From contig CAKTFH010000011.1 in assembly GCA_934555895.1 (NCBI GenBank), positions 1 through 64,000 on the forward strand: 64,000 nucleotides of DNA. Reading direction: 5' to 3'. Both the position numbers and the translations under genes were made by a program. The notes beneath the pieces were generated by a model, which did not search any database, was not told the origin of the DNA, and worked only from the letters and a program-made list of their open reading frames with translations. Source of the stretch: an uncultured Muribaculaceae bacterium. Lineage in GTDB: Bacteria > Bacteroidota > Bacteroidia > Bacteroidales > Muribaculaceae. Numbering within the stretch: position 1 is the stretch's first letter; the number at the start of each line of letters is the position of its first letter. Below, piece by piece: positions 40,411 to 48,564 of this stretch.

Positions 40411-43194
40411 TTATTTCTTCTGCGAGAGTGATTCGCGCAGTTCCGACGGGGTCTGCCCGTAGGCGTCGTGGAAACATTTGGTGAAATAGGCCGGTACCGA
40501 GAATCCTGAATCGTAGGCTATCTCGCTTATCGTCAGCTCGGTAGTGGTCAGCAGATTGCGCGCATGCCGCAGACGCATACCTCTTAGAAGCTCCACCGGC
40601 GACTGTCCGGTGAGAGCTTTTATTTTACGGTAGAACTGCGAGCGTCCCAGACCCATAAGCCCCGCGAGGGTATCTACTCCAGTGTCGGGGTCGCGCATCT
40701 CCTGCTCGGCCACGGCGAGGAATCGGGCGTAGAAATCGCTGTCGATGTCGTGCACCACCGTTGGCCCGCTCTGCGGAGGTTGACATGTGTCTGCCGCCGT
40801 ATTGTTTTCGACGGGTTTCTGCGAGGGGAGTGGTGCGGCCATGTGTCCGCCGTATATGTCGCGTATACGGCGTCGGTTAGCTATGAGGCTTTCGCATCGG
40901 GCCGCGAGTGTGTCGGCTGTGAACGGTTTCGAGAGATAACCGTCTGCTCCGCACCGATAGGCCTGAGCCCGCTGCTCGTCGAGCGGGCATGCCGTGAGCA
41001 TCAGCACCGGGATGTGGCTGGTGGAAATCTCCTCCTTTATGCGGCGGGTGCACTCCAGACCGTCCATCACCGGCATCATGAGGTCGCACACCACTATGTC
41101 AGGCACATGCTTGGCTGCTTTGCGGAGCCCTTCGGCACCGTCGGCTGCCTGAATTACCGTATAGTGCTGCGAGAGGGTCTGTTCGAGCAGGCGCCTCATG
41201 TCGGCGTTGTCGTCGATTACCAGCATGAGCGGTTTGTTGGGGTCTATGGCTGTGGCGTGTGGTTCGGTGGTGTCGTCGAATTCCTGCAGGTCGAGGGCGC
41301 CTGAGGGCGCTTCCGCAGGCGTGACCTGGTCGGTGTGGCGTACCGGGAGGGTTACCGTGAAGATTGAGCCTTTGCCTGGTGTGCTTCCCACCGTCACTGT
41401 GCCGCCGTGCATCTCCACGAACGCTTTCACAAGCCACAGGCCTATGCCCGAGCCGTTTGGACTTATGGTGTCCACACGGTGGAATCGGTCGAAGATTCTA
41501 TTAAGCTCGGCTGCTGCTATGCCTATACCGCTGTCGGTCACTGTGATGACGAGATTGTCATCCGATTGCGCTATGTCGAGTTTCACGCTGCCACCGGCAG
41601 GAGTGAATTTCAGCGCGTTGCCTAACAGGTTGAATATCACACGCTCCAGCTTATCGGTATCGGCGGCCATGGTCTGCACCGTCACGCTGCCGTCGATGCT
41701 CATGCTAAGGTTTATGTGGCGCCGTTGGGCCAGTGGTGTGAACGCATCCACCCACTGGTGTATCAGCGAGGGCAGCGGCGTTTCGGTCAGATGTAGCGTG
41801 AGTGTGCCGCTGTCATATTTTCTGAAGTCGAGTATCTGGTTGGTGAGGCGCAGGAGTATGCGCACATTTCGTCGCGCCACCTCGGCGAGGGTGTGCTGCT
41901 CGGCTGTCAGGTTCTTTGCTTCGGCGAGCTGGTCTACAGGCTCGGATATGAGGGTGAGGGGAGTGCGCAGATCGTGGCTCACATTGGTGAAAAACGACAG
42001 TTTCGACTGCGTGGCCTCGGTGAGCTGACGGTTGAGTTCGGTCTGTCGGTCGCGTTGCTCGGCGAGCTGTGAATTTTTGTCCATTAGCTCCTGCTGATAG
42101 CGGCGATGCAGGCGGAAAGCTCTGACAAGCAGGAACACCACTCCACACATAAGCAGCAGTATGGCGAGCACGGCATAGAAGAGTATGGTCTGCGCCGAAT
42201 GGCGGTCCCAGTAGGTGTCGACCTGTTCTTTCAGACTGATGATTTTGGCTGTCTCGTCGGCCAGCGCCTCGCTCTGGAGCAGGAGTATGTCGGCGTTGGA
42301 GGCATCAACCGGCGGTGACATAGGGAGCTTTAGCTCGCGCTCGTAGGGACGCCCGTTGAGTATGTCGAGTGCGAGGCGTATGAGCCGGTGTCCCTCTGTG
42401 GGGTACAGGAATGTGGCTGTAATTACACTGTCGGCCACGGCCTTGATGCCGATATTGGGGGCGGCGTCGATGCCAATGATGCGGAGGGAGTCGCGGCCGA
42501 GCCTTCGGGCGGCATTTGATGCTCCTATGGCCATGCGGTCGTTGTGGGCGTAGATGAGGTTTGTTTCCGGATATAGGCGCAGTAGCGAGTCGGCGGCTTT
42601 CTCGGCCTTCGGCAGCAGCCAGTCGGCGGGGGTATATGCCTTGATGTTTATGCCGGCGGTGGAGGCGGCGATGCTGTCGAAACCGTGCCGGCGCATATCT
42701 GCCGGGGTAGAACCCGGCAGGCCTCCTATTTCTATCACGTTTATGTCACCGTGGGGTATAAGCTGACGGGCATAGCTGGCGGCCGACGCTCCGATGGCGG
42801 CGTTGTCAACCGTCATTCGGGCCGTGTATGATGTGCCGTTGATGTCTCGGTCGAACACTATCACCGGTATCCCTTTGGCGTATACTTCCTCTATTACAGG
42901 GGTAAGCGCGTCGGCCTGGTTGGGAGCGGCGATGATGATGTCGAACCCGTTTTCGGCGAAATAGCGTATGTCGGCAATTTGCCGCTCATTGTTGTCGTGG
43001 GCGGAGCGTATCTCCACCTCGGCCTCGGGGTGGGCAAACATTTCACGGGTGATTTCCTCGTTCATCTTCTGACGCCAATCGTCGGAACTGCATTGCGACA
43101 CACCTATGCGCAGCGTGGGTTCGGGGCGCCCCGAGCAGGCCGTAATCAGGAGCACGGCGAGCGATATGAGGATAGTCGGCAGCAGTCGTTTCAT
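40411..43194 (-). CDS. hybrid two-component sensor with periplasmic sugar-binding domain
   Basis: The protein has 927 residues. After a lipobox-like leader (LLITAC) comes a periplasmic binding protein domain of the LacI/RbsB type (about 28-315, R-I-G-V-S-Q-C-S, F-D-I-I-I-A-A-P-N-Q, P-V-I-V-F-D-R-D). A membrane helix follows (about 335-357), then HisKA with NVSHDLRTP, HATPase (DSGIGI, GSGIGLWLVK), a receiver domain (VVCDLMMPVMDG) and a C-terminal AraC-type DNA-binding domain (~825-922). In Bacteroides thetaiotaomicron a sensor of this layout (BT1754) binds fructose and controls a fructan locus. Here it is divergent from a GH172/permease/fructokinase operon, so it probably senses a fructose-containing sugar and activates that operon. 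Confidence 0.92.
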   Translation of the reverse strand: MKRLLPTILISLAVLLITACSGRPEPTLRIGVSQCSSDDWRQKMNEEITREMFAHPEAEVEIRSAHDNNERQIADIRYFAENGFDIIIAAPNQADALTPVIEEVYAKGIPVIVFDRDINGTSYTARMTVDNAAIGASAASYARQLIPHGDINVIEIGGLPGSTPADMRRHGFDSIAASTAGINIKAYTPADWLLPKAEKAADSLLRLYPETNLIYAHNDRMAIGASNAARRLGRDSLRIIGIDAAPNIGIKAVADSVITATFLYPTEGHRLIRLALDILNGRPYERELKLPMSPPVDASNADILLLQSEALADETAKIISLKEQVDTYWDRHSAQTILFYAVLAILLLMCGVVFLLVRAFRLHRRYQQELMDKNSQLAEQRDRQTELNRQLTEATQSKLSFFTNVSHDLRTPLTLISEPVDQLAEAKNLTAEQHTLAEVARRNVRILLRLTNQILDFRKYDSGTLTLHLTETPLPSLIHQWVDAFTPLAQRRHINLSMSIDGSVTVQTMAADTDKLERVIFNLLGNALKFTPAGGSVKLDIAQSDDNLVITVTDSGIGIAAAELNRIFDRFHRVDTISPNGSGIGLWLVKAFVEMHGGTVTVGSTPGKGSIFTVTLPVRHTDQVTPAEAPSGALDLQEFDDTTEPHATAIDPNKPLMLVIDDNADMRRLLEQTLSQHYTVIQAADGAEGLRKAAKHVPDIVVCDLMMPVMDGLECTRRIKEEISTSHIPVLMLTACPLDEQRAQAYRCGADGYLSKPFTADTLAARCESLIANRRRIRDIYGGHMAAPLPSQKPVENNTAADTCQPPQSGPTVVHDIDSDFYARFLAVAEQEMRDPDTGVDTLAGLMGLGRSQFYRKIKALTGQSPVELLRGMRLRHARNLLTTTELTISEIAYDSGFSVPAYFTKCFHDAYGQTPSELRESLSQKK

Positions 43195-43244
43195 GGATAA
43201 ATGATTGGAGGGTGAGTCGTTTGATTCCGGTTGTTTTTACGAGT

Positions 43245-43367
43245 CAAAGTTAGGCAATAAAACGCATTATGCGGCATTTGAGCGGTATAAAAATGCGCCA
43301 TGCAACGAAATTTATAGCTAAAGCGCCGAATGTGGTAGGGGCGCACGTGGAATTATTTTTAACTTTG
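43245..43367. promoter_or_regulatory. divergent promoter region of sensor and sugar operon
   Basis: Minus-strand -7 box TAACTTTG (43245-43252) for the sensor gene and plus-strand TAACTTTG (43360-43367) for the GH172 operon. Neither has a -33 TTTG at the standard distance, as expected for an activator-dependent promoter. Between them lie the similar sites ATGCGGCAT (43269-43277) and ATGCGCCAT (43293-43301), 24 bp apart, possible binding sites of the AraC domain. Confidence 0.5.
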
Positions 43368-43392
43368 CACTGCCTGAAAAATAACCAATGCC

Positions 43393-45018
43393 ATGATACA
43401 ATCCTGTAAATATGCTTTAGCGGCCACGCTCATGCTCGCATCGCTTTCGACGGGAGCAAAGCAGCGTGTGACCATGGAGACTCTTCTCGACGAGATGGTA
43501 TCGGTCGAGGAGCAGTCGCGACGCCCGTCGCCGGCTTACACCGCCCGTCAGGAGAGCAGCTACGACCGTGGGTCGGTGTCGCCCGACCATCAGGGATGGT
43601 TCGCCAACAACGACGGTTTCGGCATCATCCGCACCGACACTGTCGACGGTCGTGTGGAGCGCGTGATGTTCGACCAGACCGGCCCCGGCGCTATAACCCG
43701 CATATGGATTACCACCCTCGATACCCGAGGCACCTGGCGCTTCTATTTCGATGGTGCCGAGACTCCCGGATGGGTGATTCCCGCCTACGACCTCATGAAG
43801 GCCGGGTTACCCAATGCCGAGGGCGCACTCATAATACCTCACACAAGCTATAAGCCTGAGGGCCGCGGAGGCAACACTTCGTTTCTCCCCATCCCTTATG
43901 CCCAAAGCTGCAAAATCACTTTCGAAGATGAGGCCGGGATAAATGCCACCCCGAAATATTACCATATCAACTACCGTAAATATCCGGCCGATGTGGAGGT
44001 GGAGACATTTTCCACGCAGGTGCTCGACCGTGCTGCCGGCAGGATAAAGGAGGTGAACGACAACCTTCTGCACCCGTCGGTGGCTCTACGCAAAGGCGAG
44101 CGCAAGCTTGAGACCTCTGCCGTAATGAAGCCGGGAGACTCGGTCACTCTCTCCCTTCCGAAGGGCAACAATGCCGTTTACGCTCTCTCGTTCGCGGTAA
44201 CTCCTAACGATGCGTCGGCCTACGCCGATGTCATGCGCCGGCTGATACTTACCGCCGATTTTGATGGCAAGGAGACGGTGATGGTGCCTCTTAGCGACTT
44301 TTCCGGAGGCGGCATAGGTGCGCCCAAAGTGTCGAGCTGGTTCCTCGACTCAGACGGCAAGGGCAACGTGACGAGCCGGTGGCTGATGCCTTACCGACGC
44401 ACCGGAGCGATAACACTGCACAATATCTCAGACGAGAGTGTCGATGTCGCTGTTGCCGCCACGGTTGCTCCGCTGAAATGGAACAAGCGCTCGCTTTACT
44501 TCCACGCCTCCTGGAAGCGGCAGGACAGCATTTATATCCACAACCACCCAGAAGAGCAGGACCGCTGCATCGACTGGAATTTCGCCCGTCTGAAGGGCTA
44601 CGGCATCTATAAAGGCGATGTGCTCACGCTTTACAACCATGCTCCGCGCTGGTATGGTGAGGGTGACGAGAAAATTTGGGTCGACGGTGATACCTTCCCA
44701 TCGCATTTCGGCACAGGCACCGAGGACTACTACAACAGTTCATGGGCGCCGGTATATCCGTTTCATACGCCTTTCGGAGGTGCTCCGAGGGCCGACGAGG
44801 GGAGCTCGCACGGATACAATACCTTTTTCCGCACCAGAAATCTCGACGGCATTCCGTTTGAGCGCGACTTCAGATTCGACATAGAGATGCTTGGATGGGA
44901 CCCCGGTGTGGCCGACTATGCCACGACCATCTACTGGTACGGCGACGCCGATGCCAAAGCGCTCGGCACCTCCTCAGCTGCGGAGGCCGGCGTGCCCCAG
45001 CCGGTGAAGGCCGACTGA
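43393..45018 (+). CDS. GH172 / DUF2961 family protein
   Basis: The protein has 541 residues with a signal peptide (about 1-22). The DUF2961 core is recognisable from F-A-N-N-D-G-F-G-x-I-x-R, then G-P-G-A-I-T-R-I-W, R-F-Y-F-D-G, G-N-T-S-F-L-P-I-P-Y and the conserved H-F-G-T-G-T-E-D-Y-Y-N-S-S-W segment near residue 440. This family is now GH172; characterised members make or cleave difructose dianhydride I or act on alpha-D-arabinofuranosides. The next genes encode a sugar permease and a PfkB kinase, and the divergent regulator is of the fructose-sensor type, which favours a fructose-containing substrate (inference). It acts in the periplasm or at the surface. Confidence 0.88.
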   Translation: MIQSCKYALAATLMLASLSTGAKQRVTMETLLDEMVSVEEQSRRPSPAYTARQESSYDRGSVSPDHQGWFANNDGFGIIRTDTVDGRVERVMFDQTGPGAITRIWITTLDTRGTWRFYFDGAETPGWVIPAYDLMKAGLPNAEGALIIPHTSYKPEGRGGNTSFLPIPYAQSCKITFEDEAGINATPKYYHINYRKYPADVEVETFSTQVLDRAAGRIKEVNDNLLHPSVALRKGERKLETSAVMKPGDSVTLSLPKGNNAVYALSFAVTPNDASAYADVMRRLILTADFDGKETVMVPLSDFSGGGIGAPKVSSWFLDSDGKGNVTSRWLMPYRRTGAITLHNISDESVDVAVAATVAPLKWNKRSLYFHASWKRQDSIYIHNHPEEQDRCIDWNFARLKGYGIYKGDVLTLYNHAPRWYGEGDEKIWVDGDTFPSHFGTGTEDYYNSSWAPVYPFHTPFGGAPRADEGSSHGYNTFFRTRNLDGIPFERDFRFDIEMLGWDPGVADYATTIYWYGDADAKALGTSSAAEAGVPQPVKAD

Positions 45019-45067
45019 TTGCAGTATGATTTTCAGATAAATATTCAAATATAACAGTAACGACAAT

Positions 45068-46252
45068 ATGCAGACAATATCCAATGTAGCGACCGACAGA
45101 AAGTCGTTCCTTTTGCAGATTATCCCGGTGATGCTCTGCTTCTTCTCCATGGGATTCGTCGACCTCGTGGGAACAGCTTCGAACTATGTGCAGAAAGACC
45201 TCGGACTCACCGATTCACAGGCGAACCTATTCCCGTCGCTTGTATTTTTCTGGTTTCTGATTTTTTCGGTGCCCACGGGCATGCTGATGAACAAAATCGG
45301 GCGTAAGCGCACGGTGTTGGTCAGCCTTGTTATCACTGCCTTGTCGCTCATCATTCCCGTATTCGGCGACAGCTATATGGTGATGCTCATTTCGTTCTCG
45401 CTGCTCGGCATAGGCAATGCAGTGATGCAGACATCTCTCAATCCCCTTGTCTCTAATCTTATAAGCGGCGACAAACTCGCGTCTACCCTTACTTTCGGAC
45501 AGTTTGTGAAGGCTATCGCTTCGTTCCTCGCGCCGATTCTCGCCGCCTGGGGTGCCACTACATATTTGCCGACATTCGGCCTGGGATGGCGTTCGCTGTT
45601 CGTGATTTACGAGGCGGTGTGCCTTCTGTCGGTGGCAGCACTGGCGGCTACCTCTATCGATGAAGAGCGTCCCGACAAGGCTTCCGGCGTCTTAGAGTGC
45701 CTCAAATTGCTCGGTAAGCCGTTCATTCTCTTCTGCTTCATAGGTATCATGTGCCACGTGGGTATCGATGTGGGCACCAACACCATCGCACCGAAAATCA
45801 TCATGGAGCGCCTTGGTTGGGGCATCGAGCAGGCCGGCTTCGCCACAAGCGTTTATTTCATTTTCCGCACCGCCGGCTGTTTTTCGGGCGCGTTTATCCT
45901 GCGCTACGTGCAGCCCCGGTTGTTCTTTGCCATCAGTGTGCTGATGATGCTCGCCTCCATGGTGATACTTTTCACCGCCTCTTCCATAGCCCTTATTTAT
46001 ACAGGCATAGCCCTGGTGGGCTTCGGCAACTCCAATGTGTTCTCGGTAGTCTTCTCGCAGGCCATCACATCGATGCCCTCAGAGAAAAACGAGATTTCGG
46101 GCCTCATGATCATGGGTCTCTTCGGAGGCACCATCTTCCCGCTCGCCATGGGTTTTGCCGCCGATGCCGTGGGTCAGGCAGGTGCGGTGGCAGTTATGAC
46201 AGCCGGAGTGGCATATCTGCTTTTCTACACATTCAAGATTCGTAAGATTTAA
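45068..46252 (+). CDS. MFS sugar permease
   Basis: The protein has 394 residues with about 12 hydrophobic segments. The segment between helices 2 and 3 has the MFS motif A form M-N-K-I-G-R-K-R-T. The overall pattern resembles the FHS (fucose/glucose/galactose:H+ symporter) group of Bacteroidota. It lies 49 bp after the GH172 gene and 19 bp before the kinase gene, so it probably imports the sugar released by GH172, most likely fructose, through the inner membrane. Confidence 0.88.
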   Translation: MQTISNVATDRKSFLLQIIPVMLCFFSMGFVDLVGTASNYVQKDLGLTDSQANLFPSLVFFWFLIFSVPTGMLMNKIGRKRTVLVSLVITALSLIIPVFGDSYMVMLISFSLLGIGNAVMQTSLNPLVSNLISGDKLASTLTFGQFVKAIASFLAPILAAWGATTYLPTFGLGWRSLFVIYEAVCLLSVAALAATSIDEERPDKASGVLECLKLLGKPFILFCFIGIMCHVGIDVGTNTIAPKIIMERLGWGIEQAGFATSVYFIFRTAGCFSGAFILRYVQPRLFFAISVLMMLASMVILFTASSIALIYTGIALVGFGNSNVFSVVFSQAITSMPSEKNEISGLMIMGLFGGTIFPLAMGFAADAVGQAGAVAVMTAGVAYLLFYTFKIRKI

Positions 46253-46271
46253 ATATAAAGAAATTACTGAT

Positions 46272-47165
46272 ATGGAATCGTTCAACGGAGTAGTAGTGGG
46301 AATGGGTGAGGCCCTGTGGGATGTGCTTCCCGAGGGCAAGAAGATAGGCGGGGCTCCGGCCAATTTCGCCTATCATGTGGAGCAGATGGGTCTGCCGAGC
46401 TGTGTGGTGAGCGCTGTTGGCGCCGACCCCCTCGGCGATGAGATTATCGGGAATTTCGATGGCAAGGGACTCAGCCATGTCATTGAGGTTGTGCCTTTCC
46501 CCACCGGCACCGTGCAGGTGACACTCGATGCCTCCGGCGTACCACAGTATGAAATCAAGGAGAATGTTGCTTGGGACAATATCCCTTACACCGATACCAT
46601 CGACAAACTGGCCCGTCGCACCCGTGCCGTGTGCTTTGGCTCGCTGGCACAGCGCAACGAGGTGTCGCGAAACACAATCAAACGCTTTCTCGATGCGATG
46701 CCGACCGATGTGGACACCCTGCGGGTGTTCGACATCAATCTGCGACAGCATTTTTACACCAAAGAGGTGCTCGCCGATTCAATGAGCCGTTGCAACATAT
46801 TGAAGATTAACGATGAGGAGCTGGTGGAGGTGAGCCGCCTTTTCGCTCTCCCGGGTATAGACCTCCGCGACAAGTGCAAGGCTATACTGGAAGCCTATGA
46901 CCTCAGGATGCTGATTCTCACCTGCGGCGTGAACGGCAGCTATGTGTTCACGCCATTCGGTGAGTCGTTCCAGCCCACTCCAAGGGTTGAGGTGGCCGAC
47001 ACCGTGGGGGCCGGCGACTCGTTCACGGCTGCCTTCATCTCATCCATCCTGTCAGGAAAGGGTGTTGAGGATGCCCACCGCCGGGCAGTGGAGGTGTCGG
47101 CATATGTCTGCACATGCCACGGCGCCATGCCCAAGCTCCCCGACACACTTACTTTGCGCTCATAA
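46272..47165 (+). CDS. PfkB-family carbohydrate kinase, probable fructokinase
   Basis: The protein has 297 residues. The N-terminal PfkB signature region has G-E-A-L-W-D-V-L-P and G-G-A-P-A-N-F-A-Y-H, typical of fructokinases. The C-terminal motif D-T-V-G-A-G-D-S-F-T-A-A-F contains the catalytic base Asp and the anion hole. It would phosphorylate the imported sugar, most likely fructose to fructose 6-phosphate. It is the last gene of the GH172 operon and is followed by a strong terminator. Confidence 0.9.
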   Translation: MESFNGVVVGMGEALWDVLPEGKKIGGAPANFAYHVEQMGLPSCVVSAVGADPLGDEIIGNFDGKGLSHVIEVVPFPTGTVQVTLDASGVPQYEIKENVAWDNIPYTDTIDKLARRTRAVCFGSLAQRNEVSRNTIKRFLDAMPTDVDTLRVFDINLRQHFYTKEVLADSMSRCNILKINDEELVEVSRLFALPGIDLRDKCKAILEAYDLRMLILTCGVNGSYVFTPFGESFQPTPRVEVADTVGAGDSFTAAFISSILSGKGVEDAHRRAVEVSAYVCTCHGAMPKLPDTLTLRS

Positions 47166-47226
47166 ACATCGCGGTGCGGGTGTGAGCACCCGATGAGTTT
47201 AATGGTTTAATGATTGGGTATAACGA

Positions 47227-47275
47227 TTCGCCCGGGCTTTGCGCTGATGCGCGAGAGCCCGGGCGAAGATTTTAT
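47227..47275 (+). terminator. terminator of the sugar operon
   Basis: The stem TTCGCCCGGGCT (47227-47238) pairs with AGCCCGGGCGAA (47256-47267) and has an inner GCGC/GCGC helix. It is followed by GATTTTAT. Confidence 0.85.
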
Positions 47276-47354
47276 CTGTTTCACGGAGTTGCTTCCGGAT
47301 AAAAACTTGCATTAAAAAGCCTTACCACGTTTGGTGGATAGGCTGCTTAGTACA

Positions 47355-47573
47355 TTACTTGTCGCCTACGAGAGAGAAAAGGTAGTCTTTCTCATCCTCA
47401 GGATTGGTCATGATTTCAACCTTGCCTTCGCGGGCGAGCCAACCGATTGCAGCGAAAAGCTCTTTGTCTTTGAGCTTGCTGATTTTCTTAAGTTGCTTGG
47501 TGCCAAGAACATCTGCTTCATTGAGGGCGTTCCATACCTGGCCGGCCCATGCGCCGATAGTCTCTGAATTCAT
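47355..47573 (-). CDS. small winged helix-turn-helix protein (DUF2582-like)
   Basis: The protein has 72 residues. The sequence (IGAWAGQVWNALNE, then Q-L-K-K-I-S-K-L, then A-I-G-W-L-A-R-E-G-K-V) fits the small winged-helix domain family first named DUF2582, found as a stand-alone protein in Bacteroidota. It probably binds DNA, but no targets are known. Its own -7 box TATCTTTG lies 68 bp upstream. It is transcribed divergently from the hip operon. Confidence 0.8.
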   Translation of the reverse strand: MNSETIGAWAGQVWNALNEADVLGTKQLKKISKLKDKELFAAIGWLAREGKVEIMTNPEDEKDYLFSLVGDK

Positions 47574-47640
47574 AATGAAAAATATTTAAGATGGTTTGAA
47601 TAAATTGAACAAATTTGATTAGCGGCATGCTTATTTAACG

Positions 47641-47648
47641 CAAAGATA
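47641..47648 (-). promoter_or_regulatory. -7 box TATCTTTG for the winged-helix gene
   Basis: An exact consensus -7 box on the minus strand. No -33 TTTG is at 19-20 nt. The stretch 47650-47920 holds no gene I can support. Confidence 0.5.
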
Positions 47649-47921
47649 GCTAAATTTTCTCATCTATAAGCGTTTTCGTAGTATTTTAACATTTCGAGTG
47701 CGGCAAATGTTCTGACAAAATGTGTGAAATATCCCGAAATTTCGTGTCAGGCTCCTATTATAATTATTCATCAGCCTGCATATTTTCCCATTATCCTCAC
47801 CCTCCCGTCAACATTCCAGGCAACGCGAGTCTGTGATAATTCGATGACGCGGAAAAGAGTATTGTCACTGTCTCGATTCATGGACTGCTGCAGTTCATTG
47901 GTTTACTATCTTTATAATAGA

Positions 47922-48021
47922 TATACCTTAAAGGGTGTAATCTGCATTGTCACAAGATATTTTATACCCTTAATGGTGTAATTTGAATAAAATTTGCTAA
48001 CTTTGCACCCAAAAGGGTATA
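47922..48021 (+). promoter_or_regulatory. hip operon promoter with three repeated operator sites
   Basis: Site 1 is TATACCTTAAAGGGTGTAAT (47922-47941). Site 2 is TATACCCTTAATGGTGTAAT (47963-47982). Site 3, in inverse orientation, reads TATACCCTTTTGGGTGCAA (48003-48021). They share TATACC-C/T-TT..GGTG-C/T-AA with dyad symmetry. Sites 1 and 2 are 41 bp apart, about four helical turns. The -7 box TAACTTTG (47998-48005) touches site 3. This is the arrangement expected for autorepression by HipB. Confidence 0.7.
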
Positions 48022-48025
48022 TCGC

Positions 48026-48229
48026 ATGACTCAGTTAGCTAAATACGTTAAGGAGATGCGTAAGCAGTTCGGGCTTACGCAGGTTGACCTGTCCCAGAAA
48101 TCCGGGGTAGGTCTGCGCTTTGTGCGCGAACTTGAACAAGGGAAAACTACCCTTCGTCTCGACAAAGTGAATCAAGTTCTTGCAATGTTCGGAGCCGAAA
48201 TGGCCCCAACAAAAATCACTGAGGTATGA
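48026..48229 (+). CDS. hipB: HipB-like antitoxin / repressor
   Basis: The protein has 67 residues. The Cro/C1-type helix-turn-helix is clear (R-K-Q-F-G-L-T-Q-V-D-L-S-Q-K-S-G-V-G-L-R-F-V-R-E-L-E-Q-G-K), and the rest resembles HipB-family antitoxins (L-D-K-V-N-Q-V-L-A-M-F-G). It should bind the repeated operators directly upstream and repress the operon, alone or in complex with the other two proteins. Its stop overlaps the next start by 4 bp (ATGA). Confidence 0.85.
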   Translation: MTQLAKYVKEMRKQFGLTQVDLSQKSGVGLRFVRELEQGKTTLRLDKVNQVLAMFGAEMAPTKITEV

Positions 48230-48564
48230 AACAGGCAAAGATATTTCTGAATAATGCGCTCGCCGGGATTCTGACTGAAGATGATATGGGTTATGAATTT
48301 TGTTATGATTCCGATTATCTGAAATCGGATGCTGCCGTTGCGGTGAGCCTGACATTGCCGCTGACAGATAAGCCATACCGCGACAACGTGCTTTTTCCGT
48401 TTTTTGACGGACTCATCCCCGAAGGTTGGCTCCTCGACATAGCGGAACAGAGCTGGAAAATTTCAGCCCGCGACAGATTCTCATTGTTACTCGCCTGCTG
48501 CAAGGACTGCATCGGCAACATAAGCGTCATACCTAAGGAAAGAAAGGAGGACGGCAATGAATAA
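48226..48564 (+). CDS. hipS: HipS-like protein (HipA N-terminal subdomain)
   Basis: The protein has 112 residues, equivalent to the 'couple_hipA' N-subdomain of HipA (L-A-G-I-L-T-E-D, then L-P-L-T, F-P-F-F-D-G-L-I-P-E-G-W-L-L, R-D-R-F-S-L-L-L-A-C-C-K-D-C-I-G-N). It lacks a kinase domain. In the known HipBST system of E. coli this separate subunit (HipS) is the antitoxin that neutralises the kinase HipT. The gene overlaps hipB by 4 bp and the kinase gene by 8 bp. Confidence 0.85.
   Translation: MKQAKIFLNNALAGILTEDDMGYEFCYDSDYLKSDAAVAVSLTLPLTDKPYRDNVLFPFFDGLIPEGWLLDIAEQSWKISARDRFSLLLACCKDCIGNISVIPKERKEDGNE

Noticed and set aside
40411..43194. Stand-alone ABC sugar-binding lipoprotein
   Set aside because: The same open frame continues through a membrane helix, kinase, receiver and AraC domains, so the binding domain is the sensor of a hybrid regulator.
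47724..47981. 85-codon plus-strand frame upstream of hipB
   Set aside because: It overlaps two operator sites and has no domain; better explained as regulatory DNA.
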